Assembly: GCA_947648875.1 (NCBI GenBank)
Contig: CANSPM010000003.1
Coordinates: 1 to 64,000, forward strand
Length of the DNA: 64,000 nt
Reading direction: 5' to 3'
DNA from: an uncultured Lachnospiraceae bacterium
GTDB lineage: Bacteria; Bacillota; Clostridia; Lachnospirales; Lachnospiraceae
Shown here piece after piece: positions 48,220-57,749 of this stretch (its first letter is position 1; each line of letters begins with the position of its first letter). Both the position numbers and the translations under genes were made by a program. The notes below the pieces were generated by a model. It saw only the letters and a program-made list of their open reading frames with translations. It had not been told where the DNA came from and did no database searches.

Positions 48220-49938
48220 ATGAAATTTGTAAATGACGCCAGAAAGAGATGGGAAGTTGCTGTGGCACTGATAATTCTCGTATTTTGCGAGTGGTTCTTT
48301 TTCCGGAATGTGATTGGCGGGGATGGCGGTGCGCTTTTTGGCGACAGGGGTGATGGCAGGCTCACAACTCTTTTGACGGAACACTGGTGGAACTTTTTTA
48401 CCGGTAAAGAAAAATTTTCGGAGCTGGCCATGTTTTATCCGGCCGAGGGAGTTATGGGGTATACGGACCTTCTTCTGGCTTACGGTCTGCTGCATTCGCT
48501 TTTGCGGCTGTTTGGATTTAATATGTTCATTGCATTTAAGTGGACAATTATCATCAGCCATTGCGTGGGCACCCTTACAATGTACTACCTGTTGAAGAAA
48601 AAACTTGGCATTCGCATGCAGTGGGCGCTGTTCGGCACATTGGCTTTTTCCTTTTCCGACACTTACGCCAGAGATCTCTGCCATACACAGCTTGGCGCTA
48701 TAAGTTTTCTTCCCATCTTACTGATTTTGTTTATATGCTTTCTGGAGAATTTCGAAAGCAGAAAGAAAAGAAATTTATACGCCTATGCCTGCATCGGATG
48801 GTTTGTGCTCCTCACCTATAATTCGTGGTACGTGGCCTGGTTTACGGGAATGTTTTCTCTTGTATTTCTGATTGTCTATGTTGTGAGGCTCAAGGTCGGC
48901 GGGACAGCTGTTTTTCCGGCGCTGATGGAGAAATGGAAGTTGTTGGGGACAGATATCGTGGGCTGGCTGCTGTTTCTGATCGTGTTATATCTGCCATTTA
49001 TAATGGTATATTTACCGGTACTTAAGGCTTCCTCCGGATATTCGTATGCCAGCTGCGCGTCTCTTCTGCCAGAGCTGATTGACATTGTAAACGTGTCTGA
49101 GAACAATTGGATGCTGGGGGGAATCCTCAGAAGACTGCATCTCTCGGACAGGGGATACTCCCATGAGGTGGTGCAGGGATTTTCTATTATTTTGCTGGGA
49201 CTTTTCGGTGGCCTGGGTATAGTGGAAGTCCGAAGAGGGGGGAATAGAGCTGACAGGAAGAACAACAGGGGAAAATTTACGGCACAGCTGGCTGGCGCGG
49301 TCTGTATCGCCATATTGGTCTGTGTCGCTCTGACGATCCGGCTTGGGAGCAATGGCGTATCGCTCTGGATGCTGGTCTACTATTGTATTCCCACGGCAAA
49401 ATCGGTTCGGGCCGTGGCCCGGTTTCTTCTTTGGCTGAGTTTCCCCATGACTGTAGTTACCGCCAGCATGGCTGACAGGGCGATCCACTGGAAAAGCAGG
49501 GGGACGGAAGTATGTGTTTCCGCCTGCGCGGTGATTCTGGTCTTTGCGTCAAATATCAATGTTGTGGGAGTAAGTCAGCACTGGAGCCTTTCGGAGGAGA
49601 TGCATTTTATTACAAATGTGGCGAAACCTCCGGAGGATGCGCAGGTATTTTACATGATTGACACTGCGCGGACGGGCGACCCCATGCATATATACCAGCT
49701 GGACGCGTTTGAGATTGCCACATGGTTTTCTCTCAAAACAATCAACGGGTATTCCGGTCAGTACCCGGCGGGGTGGGACGGGATATTGAATGTGTGTCTG
49801 GATGGATACGAAAGCAGTGTGGATCAGTGGGTCAGCGCCTATGGGCTGGAGCATGTATACGCGTATGACCGTGCGGCTAATATATGGATTCCGCATAGAG
49901 CGGAAAGAGCAATATCCGATACAGAGGAATCTGGTTGA
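48220..49938 (+). CDS. Polytopic membrane protein, GT-C-like
   Basis: 572 aa, about 10 TM helices; early loop GDRGDGRLTTLLTEHWW. Confidence 0.75.
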   Translation: MKFVNDARKRWEVAVALIILVFCEWFFFRNVIGGDGGALFGDRGDGRLTTLLTEHWWNFFTGKEKFSELAMFYPAEGVMGYTDLLLAYGLLHSLLRLFGFNMFIAFKWTIIISHCVGTLTMYYLLKKKLGIRMQWALFGTLAFSFSDTYARDLCHTQLGAISFLPILLILFICFLENFESRKKRNLYAYACIGWFVLLTYNSWYVAWFTGMFSLVFLIVYVVRLKVGGTAVFPALMEKWKLLGTDIVGWLLFLIVLYLPFIMVYLPVLKASSGYSYASCASLLPELIDIVNVSENNWMLGGILRRLHLSDRGYSHEVVQGFSIILLGLFGGLGIVEVRRGGNRADRKNNRGKFTAQLAGAVCIAILVCVALTIRLGSNGVSLWMLVYYCIPTAKSVRAVARFLLWLSFPMTVVTASMADRAIHWKSRGTEVCVSACAVILVFASNINVVGVSQHWSLSEEMHFITNVAKPPEDAQVFYMIDTARTGDPMHIYQLDAFEIATWFSLKTINGYSGQYPAGWDGILNVCLDGYESSVDQWVSAYGLEHVYAYDRAANIWIPHRAERAISDTEESG

Positions 49939-50012
49939 TTTTTGGTCAAATAGATGATAATATAAAAAGGAAACTGGAAAAGCAGTAAACATATTGAAGG
50001 AGGAGATTGCAA

Positions 50013-52463
50013 ATGGTCAGGAAAGTCAGAAGAATGCTGGAAACAGTCTGCGCAATGTTTGCGATTGTGCTGTTTTGCGGCATCACAGTCCATGCGAAAG
50101 AGGTGACTGTGCAGAATGTAAACGACATTCAGGCGGCATTGAACCAGGCAGGCAGTTCCACGGAGGCTGTGACAGTTATTATTCCGCCGGGAAATTATGT
50201 GGTGAACGATATTCTCAAGGTGCGTTCCAACACGATTATCCAGGCCACAGGAGCGGAATTTACGTTACGCGCGGACTTGGCTTCGGCGGGACATCCGATT
50301 CTCTCGGTGGACAATGTACAGAACGTGACGGTTATGGGGGGAACCTGGACATCCAGCAACGGTACACCCATCGTCCTGCAAAACGCGAATAAAAATGTTG
50401 TATTTGACGGCGTCACAGTCAATGCGTCAGGAAGCTGCCGTTGGGGTATCGAGATCCACCAGGGACAGCAGATTACCGTTCAGAACAGCACAGTGAACGA
50501 TGGCGGCATATTCGCGGAAAAGATTACAGAATTGACGCTGTATAAGAACGTGGTCAACAATTCCAAGTTTAACGGCATCAGGATCAATACAACAGAGAAG
50601 TGTACGATTAAGGAGAATGTGGTAAAGAACGCCAGTACTTATGGGCTTCACGTTCAAAACGACAATGGCTCAACCATACAGGACAATGAGATTTCTGGAA
50701 GCGCCGCTTCCGCTCAGAGGGTAGACAACGAGCACGGCGAGGGCCTCCTTGTTATCAACAGCGTGAATACCGCCGTGGTTTCGAATAAAATTCTGAATAC
50801 CCACTGCAATGAGAAAACCAACGGCAACGGTATGATCGTGGCAGAGTCCACAGGAGTGGTGGTGGATGACAATGTGGTGAGCAATTCCGGGAACCATGGA
50901 ATTCAGGTGACGGACCATTCCACCAACATCACCGTGAAAAATAATAAAGTGAGCAATTCCAGCAATGCGGGTATTGCTCTTTCCAGGGATGTACAGGTCA
51001 GCCTGGTCAACAACACAATAAGCGACTCAGCGGTCAACGGTGTAGCCTGTGATGGACACAGCGGACGCGTGACTGTGACCATAGAGGGAGGTACAATCAC
51101 CAATACGAAAGGTGTGGAAAGCGCGGCAAACGCTGCCATCTGGACAGATTCCACAACGGGTATAATCTCCGGCGTTACGATTCAGGATACAAAACATAAC
51201 GGAATTACCATCACCAACAACAGTGACGTGGAGATAAAGGATTGTAAGATTTTCCAGAGTGCGGTGACGGGTACAAGAGGAATAGCCGTCTTCGCCTCCA
51301 AGGCAAGTATAAGCGGAAACGTTATCTCCGGTTTCTCCGAGTATGGTATATGGGCCAACAACAATGATGGCGCCAATATTACCGGAGGGAACAACACGGT
51401 TACTCTGCCTGGGGCAACTTCTTTTACCGGCAACGGAATTTTTGTCGGAAAAAGTACGGGCACTATGAACAACAACAATCTGCTGGCTCCGTCCATATCG
51501 AATACCACAGCCTCCGGTGGGAATTATTTTAATGATGTGGAGGCAGGCGCGATCATTGACGGTAAAAAATATTCCGTGACGATCACCAGCGGAGGAAAGT
51601 TCTCGGTAAGCTATCCCTCTGTGGATACCTCCAAAGTGGCCATCTATGTAAAATCGCCGGACGGCAATGTGATTATACTCAACGCTCCCAACGGTACTAC
51701 GCTGGACAGCACTCCCGTCAGTCCGGCGGATCTGGAAAAGATTAAAGCGTTTGTAACACGTGTATATAACAATGTTCTGGGAAGGACTCCGGACCCTGCG
51801 GGATTTGAAAGCTGGGTAAACGCCCTGGCCAGCGGCCAGCAGACCGGCGCGGGAGTGGTGGAAGGATTTTTCTTCTCAAAGGAACTTATGGAAAAGAATC
51901 TGTCCATTGAGGATTACCTGGAGCTGGTATATGTCACAATGATGGACCGGCATTCGGATGCCGGCGGAAAGCAAAACTGGGTCAATGTCTATAAACAGGG
52001 ATTCTCCGAGAGATATATCCTGAACGGCTTTGTGGGTTCCAAGGAATTTGGTGAGATTTGTGAAGAATACGGGATTGTTCGGGGAGAAGTGGCTATGACG
52101 GAACCCAGGGACCAGAACAGGGGCGTGACGGAATTTGTGTCCCGGAATTATTCCAAGGCCCTGAGAAGAGCAGTTGATATTAAAGGTCTGAACGATTGGT
52201 GCTATGCCATTATCTATGAGGGCAAGGCTCCCGGTGAAGCGGTACTGGGCTTTATAGATTCGGAAGAGTTTAAGAAGAAGGGACATTCCGACGCAGAGTT
52301 TGTGGAGATTATGTATCAGACTTTCTTTAACCGTGATCCCGACTCGGCGGGATTCGCGGATTGGATGGGCCGCCTTCAAAGCGGGTGGTCCAGGCTACAG
52401 GTGGCGGAAGGGTTTATTGGCGCCGAGGAATTCCATAAATTGGTAGCGAGCTTTGGATTATAA
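50013..52463 (+). CDS. Secreted right-handed parallel beta-helix protein with C-terminal double DUF4214 module
   Basis: Signal peptide; repeated VxNSxxxGIxxxxSxxxxVxxN pectate-lyase-like coils; four DUF4214-type repeats. Confidence 0.9.
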   Translation: MVRKVRRMLETVCAMFAIVLFCGITVHAKEVTVQNVNDIQAALNQAGSSTEAVTVIIPPGNYVVNDILKVRSNTIIQATGAEFTLRADLASAGHPILSVDNVQNVTVMGGTWTSSNGTPIVLQNANKNVVFDGVTVNASGSCRWGIEIHQGQQITVQNSTVNDGGIFAEKITELTLYKNVVNNSKFNGIRINTTEKCTIKENVVKNASTYGLHVQNDNGSTIQDNEISGSAASAQRVDNEHGEGLLVINSVNTAVVSNKILNTHCNEKTNGNGMIVAESTGVVVDDNVVSNSGNHGIQVTDHSTNITVKNNKVSNSSNAGIALSRDVQVSLVNNTISDSAVNGVACDGHSGRVTVTIEGGTITNTKGVESAANAAIWTDSTTGIISGVTIQDTKHNGITITNNSDVEIKDCKIFQSAVTGTRGIAVFASKASISGNVISGFSEYGIWANNNDGANITGGNNTVTLPGATSFTGNGIFVGKSTGTMNNNNLLAPSISNTTASGGNYFNDVEAGAIIDGKKYSVTITSGGKFSVSYPSVDTSKVAIYVKSPDGNVIILNAPNGTTLDSTPVSPADLEKIKAFVTRVYNNVLGRTPDPAGFESWVNALASGQQTGAGVVEGFFFSKELMEKNLSIEDYLELVYVTMMDRHSDAGGKQNWVNVYKQGFSERYILNGFVGSKEFGEICEEYGIVRGEVAMTEPRDQNRGVTEFVSRNYSKALRRAVDIKGLNDWCYAIIYEGKAPGEAVLGFIDSEEFKKKGHSDAEFVEIMYQTFFNRDPDSAGFADWMGRLQSGWSRLQVAEGFIGAEEFHKLVASFGL

Positions 52464-52480
52464 GGAGCAGTGAATGGGGC

Positions 52481-52510
52481 ATAGGTATCTTTTGTATGAA
52501 AGATACCTAT
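52481..52510 (+). repeat. Perfect 12-bp hairpin downstream of the beta-helix gene
   Basis: ATAGGTATCTTT / AAAGATACCTAT, 6-nt loop TGTATG, no T-tract. Confidence 0.85.
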
Positions 52511-52531
52511 ACTTTATGGAAGAGAGGTAAT

Positions 52532-52972
52532 ATGCAGGCAGTGGATGTAGAAAAAATCATGGAAGAGATCAGGCGGGAGATTGAGGAGAAGGGATATAAG
52601 GAGGAGGACCTGCACTTTAAGGACATCGCCCTGAACGCGGAAGAGCCGTCCGGCTTGAGATACAGTCGGGAGGATGCCGAAAGACAGTTGGACTATCTCA
52701 GCTTCCACAGCGATAATCCTGTTTTTTTTCCGCTGTCGGGGAATCCCATCAAAATATTTGTGCAGAGGGTAGTCAGAAGGTTTTTTCTGTTTGTTATTTA
52801 CCCCGCTTTTCAGTTTCAGAATAAGCATAATGCCACAGTGACCAGATTTTTAAAACAGAGTATGAATTATATGAATGAAAACGAGGCTTTAAAGGAGCGA
52901 CTGGCCAGACAGCAGGAACAGATCGACAGATTGATTCAGGAAGTGGAGCAACTGAAAAAAGGGCAGGAATAA
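52532..52972 (+). CDS. Small protein with C-terminal coiled coil, in the glycan cluster
   Basis: VDVEKIMEEIRREIEEKGYKEEDL N-terminus; heptad-rich C-terminus NEALKERLARQQEQIDRLIQEVEQLKK. Confidence 0.7.
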   Translation: MQAVDVEKIMEEIRREIEEKGYKEEDLHFKDIALNAEEPSGLRYSREDAERQLDYLSFHSDNPVFFPLSGNPIKIFVQRVVRRFFLFVIYPAFQFQNKHNATVTRFLKQSMNYMNENEALKERLARQQEQIDRLIQEVEQLKKGQE

Positions 52973-52979
52973 AGAGGGC

Positions 52980-54176
52980 ATGGATAAAATTGGTTTTGTT
53001 ATTCCCTGGTTTGGGTGGGATATACCCGGAGGTGCAGAGGCGGAACTGCGGGGGCTGGTAACGCATTTACATGACGCGGGAGTCAGGCTGGAGATACTGA
53101 CCACATGTGTAAAGGAATTTCTTTCAGACTGGAGTCACAATTTCCACAGACCCGGTACAGTGGTTGAGCATGGTATCACGATACGGAGATTCAGGGCGGA
53201 CAGCAGAAACGCCGGGGATTTTGCGCAGGTAAACGCCAAACTGATGGGGGGACAACTTCCTCTTACGGCAGAGGAGGAGCAGACATATGTGAGGGAGATG
53301 ATCAACAGCAGGGAACTGTGCCGTTATCTGGCCCGGCATCAGCAGGAGTATGGCTTGTATGTGTTTATTCCCTACATGTTTGGAACTACCTATCACGGCA
53401 TTATGCAATGCCCGGAAAAGTCTGTGTTGATTCCCTGTCTGCACGATGAAAGCTATATCTATATGAAAGTGTTTGCCGAAGTCTTTTCAAAACTCAGGGG
53501 CATGATCTTTCACGCATATCCGGAGGAGGCGCTGGCCGAGAGAGTCTATGACCTTGGGGACGTAAAACATGCCGTGCTGGGAGAGGGAATTGACACCGAC
53601 TGGGAAGGGGACGAGGTGCGTTTCAGAAAAAAATATCATATGGAAAAGCCCTACATTCTCTATGCCGGACGAAAAGACAGCGGTAAAAATGTGGATCAGC
53701 TGATTTTGTACTATAGAGAGTATCTTTTGCGAGGCGGGGAGCAGCTGGAGCTGGTACTGATCGGCGGAGGCAGCGTAAATGTTCCCAGGGATATAGAGGA
53801 GCATGTGCATGATTTGGGGTTTGTGCCCATACAGGACAAATATGATGCCTACTCCGGAGCCAGCTTGCTCTGTAACCCGTCTCACAATGAGAGTTTCTCA
53901 CTGGTAGTTATGGAGAGTTGGCTTGCGGGAAGGCCTGTGCTGGTGAGCGGCAGCTGCGCCGTTACCAGGGATTTTGCACTGAGAGCGGGCGGAGGCCTGT
54001 ACTATGACAGCTACTTTGAGTTTGAGGGCGCAGTCAACTTTCTGCGTGCGCATCCGGATATCGCGGAGCGGATGGGAGAATGCGGAAGGCAGTATGTGCT
54101 GGAACGCTTTTCATGGCCTGTGGTCGTAGAAAGGTATATATCCTTTTTTGAGGAAGCCAATAGAGATAGTTTATAA
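52980..54176 (+). CDS. GT4 family glycosyltransferase
   Basis: IGFVIPWFGWDIPGGAEAELRGL, ILYAGRKDSGKNVDQLI, NPSHNESFSLVVMESWLAGRPVL. Confidence 0.92.
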   Translation: MDKIGFVIPWFGWDIPGGAEAELRGLVTHLHDAGVRLEILTTCVKEFLSDWSHNFHRPGTVVEHGITIRRFRADSRNAGDFAQVNAKLMGGQLPLTAEEEQTYVREMINSRELCRYLARHQQEYGLYVFIPYMFGTTYHGIMQCPEKSVLIPCLHDESYIYMKVFAEVFSKLRGMIFHAYPEEALAERVYDLGDVKHAVLGEGIDTDWEGDEVRFRKKYHMEKPYILYAGRKDSGKNVDQLILYYREYLLRGGEQLELVLIGGGSVNVPRDIEEHVHDLGFVPIQDKYDAYSGASLLCNPSHNESFSLVVMESWLAGRPVLVSGSCAVTRDFALRAGGGLYYDSYFEFEGAVNFLRAHPDIAERMGECGRQYVLERFSWPVVVERYISFFEEANRDSL

Positions 54177-54205
54177 ATCCTTAAATGTTAATTGTGTGGA
54201 AACAG

Positions 54206-54235
54206 TTGCCAGGCCATTATGTGTGGTGTTATAAT
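54206..54235 (+). promoter_or_regulatory. Sigma-A-like promoter upstream of a DUF4214 gene
   Basis: TTGCCA, 18-nt spacer, TATAAT. Confidence 0.5.
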
Positions 54236-54342
54236 AAGATTCATCGGAAGTATGCATTTCTTTCCGATAGAAGGTGCACTAGAAATATGACTTATACGGT
54301 ACGGTCGTGGAAAAAACCCGGGAGGGAGAGAGGAATGGGATT

Positions 54343-55596
54343 ATGATGAAGAGAGCCAGAGGTTGGGGGGCGTTGGTGGCAAGCCTGATAATGTGCTTCA
54401 TGATGACAATGAGCGTTTTTGCGGAGGAACAGGAAATTGTCTTTGTGTCGGAAGAGATCATAGTGGAGGAAGAGGGCATAGTGGAAGCCGGGCAACACGG
54501 TACGGTTATGGTAGATCCCAGCCTTGGGATCGGCACGGCTGTCTTTTCCAACAATACAATCATTCAGCTGAAAGTCAACTGCAGGACTTTTGGAACAAGC
54601 ATGGATGACTATCGGATTGAAATCTACAAAGGCGATACGGCCGTAGCCGGGGGCTACAGCCTGGTGGCCAAGGGCGTGCGGGATTTTAAACAGACGGTAG
54701 CTTCCTATAATGATATATTCGAGGTAGATACAAAAAATACCAGTGTATTTACCCCGGGAACATATACCATAGTATGTACAAGCTATTACTATGCGGATAA
54801 CGGAACCCAGATGATCAATCAGAGCGACAGGGCTACCTTTACGATTGAGGATTACCATCTGGTGCTGGACAGAGAATTTGTTAAAAGGCTATATCTGACC
54901 GCTCTGGAGAGAGGGGTAGATCCTGTGGGATTAAAAGACTGGAGTGAGAAGCTGTATTATGGCAAGATGACCGGCGCCCAAGTGGTAGAGAACATATTTG
55001 AAAGTGAGGAGTTTGTCAATAAGAAAAAGACGGACGAGGAGTATGTGGAATTGCTTTATCAGGCCGTGTTCAATCGGGTATCCGATGCCCCTGGAAGAGA
55101 GCAGTGGTTAAACTTCTTGAGGACAGGTTTCTCCAGGAAAAAGGTGTTGAAGGGATTTGTGGACTCAGGAGAATTTGCGAATCTATGTACGACTTACGAG
55201 GTCAATAAGGGAACCGTTGAACTGAAGGAATACAGAGATCAGAATGAGGGTGTCACCGGGTTTGTCAGTCGTCTGTACAATCTGGCTCTCTTGCGGCAGC
55301 CGGATGCCAAGGGATTGAACGAATGGACGGAGCGTCTGCTGAAAAAGCAGAAGACCCCCAAAGAAGTGGCATTTGGTTTTGTGTTCTCACCGGAGATGAA
55401 CGGAAGGAACCTGGACAATACGGCATTCGTGACAATGCTTTATCAGACGATATTGGGAAGAGAGCCGGATGGCCCCGGATTAGCGGACTGGGTTGGCCAG
55501 CTTGATAATAAGACCAAGACAAGAGAAAGTATTTTTAACGGTTTTGCCGACAGCAAAGAGTTTGCAGAGATTGTAGCCTCTTATAATATCAAATAG
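54343..55596 (+). CDS. Secreted protein: N-terminal beta domain plus double DUF4214 module
   Basis: Signal peptide MMKRARGWGALVASLIMCFMMTMSVFAEE; repeats FVKRLYLTALERGVDPVGLKDW ... MLYQTILGREPDGPGLADW. Confidence 0.88.
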   Translation: MMKRARGWGALVASLIMCFMMTMSVFAEEQEIVFVSEEIIVEEEGIVEAGQHGTVMVDPSLGIGTAVFSNNTIIQLKVNCRTFGTSMDDYRIEIYKGDTAVAGGYSLVAKGVRDFKQTVASYNDIFEVDTKNTSVFTPGTYTIVCTSYYYADNGTQMINQSDRATFTIEDYHLVLDREFVKRLYLTALERGVDPVGLKDWSEKLYYGKMTGAQVVENIFESEEFVNKKKTDEEYVELLYQAVFNRVSDAPGREQWLNFLRTGFSRKKVLKGFVDSGEFANLCTTYEVNKGTVELKEYRDQNEGVTGFVSRLYNLALLRQPDAKGLNEWTERLLKKQKTPKEVAFGFVFSPEMNGRNLDNTAFVTMLYQTILGREPDGPGLADWVGQLDNKTKTRESIFNGFADSKEFAEIVASYNIK

Positions 55597-55607
55597 TATA
55601 CATAGGA

Positions 55608-55668
55608 ATAGGAAATAACTCCCCCCTGCCCGCAGACAGACATGTAAACGGACAGGAGGGAGTCCTAT
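55608..55668 (+). repeat. Long imperfect hairpin between a DUF4214 gene and the ABC exporter
   Basis: ATAGGA...ACTCCCCCCTGCCCG / CGGACAGGAGGGAGT..TCCTAT; no T-tract. Confidence 0.75.
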
Positions 55669-55686
55669 GCTATATGGAGGAACCTT

Positions 55687-56463
55687 ATGACTATATTCCG
55701 GGAAATATATGAATACAGGGAAATGATCGGCAGCCTGATCAAAAGAGATTTAAAGAGCCGCTACAAGGGGTCAGCCTTGGGATTTCTGTGGTCCTTTCTG
55801 AATCCGTTGTTACAACTGATCGTATATTCTTTTGTATTTAAGATTGTCATGCGGGCCAGCTATGAGAGGTACTACCTCTTTTTGTTTGTAGCGCTGGTGC
55901 CCTGGCTCTTTTTTATGACTTCCGTGACGGGCGGAGCCTCTTGCGTCTGGTCTCAGAAAGATCTGGTCAACAAAATATATTTTCCCAGGGAAGTACTTCC
56001 AATTGCCCATGTAACCTGTCAGCTGGTCAATATGCTTCTTTCTTTTGTCGTTATATTTGCGGTAATTCTTGTCACCCGACATGGAATGAACCTGGCGGCG
56101 CTTCTTTATCTACCTGCCATAATGCTGGTAGAATATCTGCTGGCGCTGGGAATCGCGTTTTTCGTCTCGGCTATCACGGTATTTCTGCGGGATGTGGAAT
56201 ATATTATGGGAATTGTCATGATGGCCTGGCAGTTTTTAAGTCCGGTAATGTATGGAATTGATCTGATTCCGGAAAAATATAGAGTGATTTATCAGTTGAA
56301 TCCCATGACACCGATTCTGATGGCCTACAGAGATATTTTTTACTATAAACAGCCACCACAGCTTGGTACACTGATCCAGGCTACGGCATTGGGAGCCATT
56401 GTGCTGATAATCGGTTTTGGCGTATTTCAAAGACTAAAGCGTCATTTTTCGGAGGAAATGTGA
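55687..56463 (+). CDS. ABC-2 polysaccharide export permease (Wzm/TagG-like)
   Basis: LIKRDLKSRYKGSALGFLWSFLNPLLQLIVYSFVF; six TM helices; ATPase gene adjacent. Confidence 0.95.
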   Translation: MTIFREIYEYREMIGSLIKRDLKSRYKGSALGFLWSFLNPLLQLIVYSFVFKIVMRASYERYYLFLFVALVPWLFFMTSVTGGASCVWSQKDLVNKIYFPREVLPIAHVTCQLVNMLLSFVVIFAVILVTRHGMNLAALLYLPAIMLVEYLLALGIAFFVSAITVFLRDVEYIMGIVMMAWQFLSPVMYGIDLIPEKYRVIYQLNPMTPILMAYRDIFYYKQPPQLGTLIQATALGAIVLIIGFGVFQRLKRHFSEEM

Positions 56464-57749
56464 TGAACAGTGAAAATTCCATTGAAGTGAGGGATGTCAC
56501 CAAACAATTTAAAATCTTTATAGACAAGGGCAGGACGATCAAGGAGCGCGCTCTGTTCCGCAGGCGTAGACAATATGAACACCGCCAGGTGCTGAGAGGA
56601 GTCAGTTTTGACGTGAAAAAAGGTGAGGCGGTGGGGTTAATTGGACATAACGGCTGCGGAAAAAGTACAACACTTAAATTGTTGACCAGGATACTGTACC
56701 CGGATACTGGCAGTATAGAGATCACAGGCCGGGTATCCAGCCTGATAGAGCTGGGAGCCGGATTCCATCCTGATCTGAGCGGAAAAGAAAATATTTATAT
56801 CAATGCGGCCATCTTTGGCCTTAAGCGGGAAGAGATAGACAGGCGGCTGGATGATATTATTGCCTTTTCCGAGTTGGAAGATTTTATTGACAATCCAGTG
56901 CGTACATATTCGTCGGGTATGTATATGAGACTGGCTTTTTCCGTCGCCATCAATGTAGACGCCAATGTTCTGTTGATTGACGAAATACTGGCGGTGGGAG
57001 ACGCGAACTTTCAGATCAAGTGTTTTAACAAGCTACAGGAAATCAAGGGAAAGGGTACGACCATTGTCATCGTATCTCATTCGCTTGATCAGATCGAGCA
57101 GATTTGCGACAGAACCATCTGGATTCATGAGGGCCTGGTCAGAATGGAGGGAGCCTCCAGGGACGTACATCCCGCCTATCTGGATTATATGGAGATGAAG
57201 CGAAGAGAGAACGCGGAGAAGGAAGCCAAACGGAAAGCGGAAAAAGAGGGTGTAAAGGAAGCGGAAAAAAAGAAGGAGACGATCCCGGCGTCCGCCTATG
57301 GCATGGAGGAAGGGAAACGGTGGGGCAATGGACGTGCCCGCATCGTGGAGGTGCGGATTCTGGATCAGGAGAATCAGGAGAGGACCATATTCAGGGTGGA
57401 AGAAACGATAAAAATCCATTTGAAATATCAAGTCAAATCACTGGTGAGAGACGCGGTGTTTGGATTGGGTTTTTTTAATGCCCAGGGGCTGCGATGCTAC
57501 GGAACAAATACAGAGATTGACGATCTCCCTCCTTTTAACCTGTCGGAGGATGGGGAGATGGAAGTTATATTGCCAAGGGTGATGCTACTGTCGGGCGTGT
57601 ACACATTGGATATGACGATTGAAGAGGGGCATGGGATGCCGGTAGATTATTTTCGGGAAGTGGCGACCATAGAGATTACAAACAGTAAACGAGATTTGGG
57701 TGTGATGAGAATGGATCATCAGTGGATATTGGATTATGAGAAAAAATAA
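56460..57749 (+). CDS. ABC polysaccharide export ATPase (Wzt/TagH-like) with C-terminal carbohydrate-binding-like domain
   Basis: GLIGHNGCGKSTTLKLLTRI, YSSGMYMRLAFSVA, VLLIDEILAVGD; K/E-rich linker then a Wzt-C-like beta-sandwich. Confidence 0.95.
   Translation: MMNSENSIEVRDVTKQFKIFIDKGRTIKERALFRRRRQYEHRQVLRGVSFDVKKGEAVGLIGHNGCGKSTTLKLLTRILYPDTGSIEITGRVSSLIELGAGFHPDLSGKENIYINAAIFGLKREEIDRRLDDIIAFSELEDFIDNPVRTYSSGMYMRLAFSVAINVDANVLLIDEILAVGDANFQIKCFNKLQEIKGKGTTIVIVSHSLDQIEQICDRTIWIHEGLVRMEGASRDVHPAYLDYMEMKRRENAEKEAKRKAEKEGVKEAEKKKETIPASAYGMEEGKRWGNGRARIVEVRILDQENQERTIFRVEETIKIHLKYQVKSLVRDAVFGLGFFNAQGLRCYGTNTEIDDLPPFNLSEDGEMEVILPRVMLLSGVYTLDMTIEEGHGMPVDYFREVATIEITNSKRDLGVMRMDHQWILDYEKK

Noticed and set aside
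47455-48684. 409-aa minus-strand ORF
   Set aside because: Antisense across the nucleotidyltransferase domain and the GT-C-like gene; no motif.
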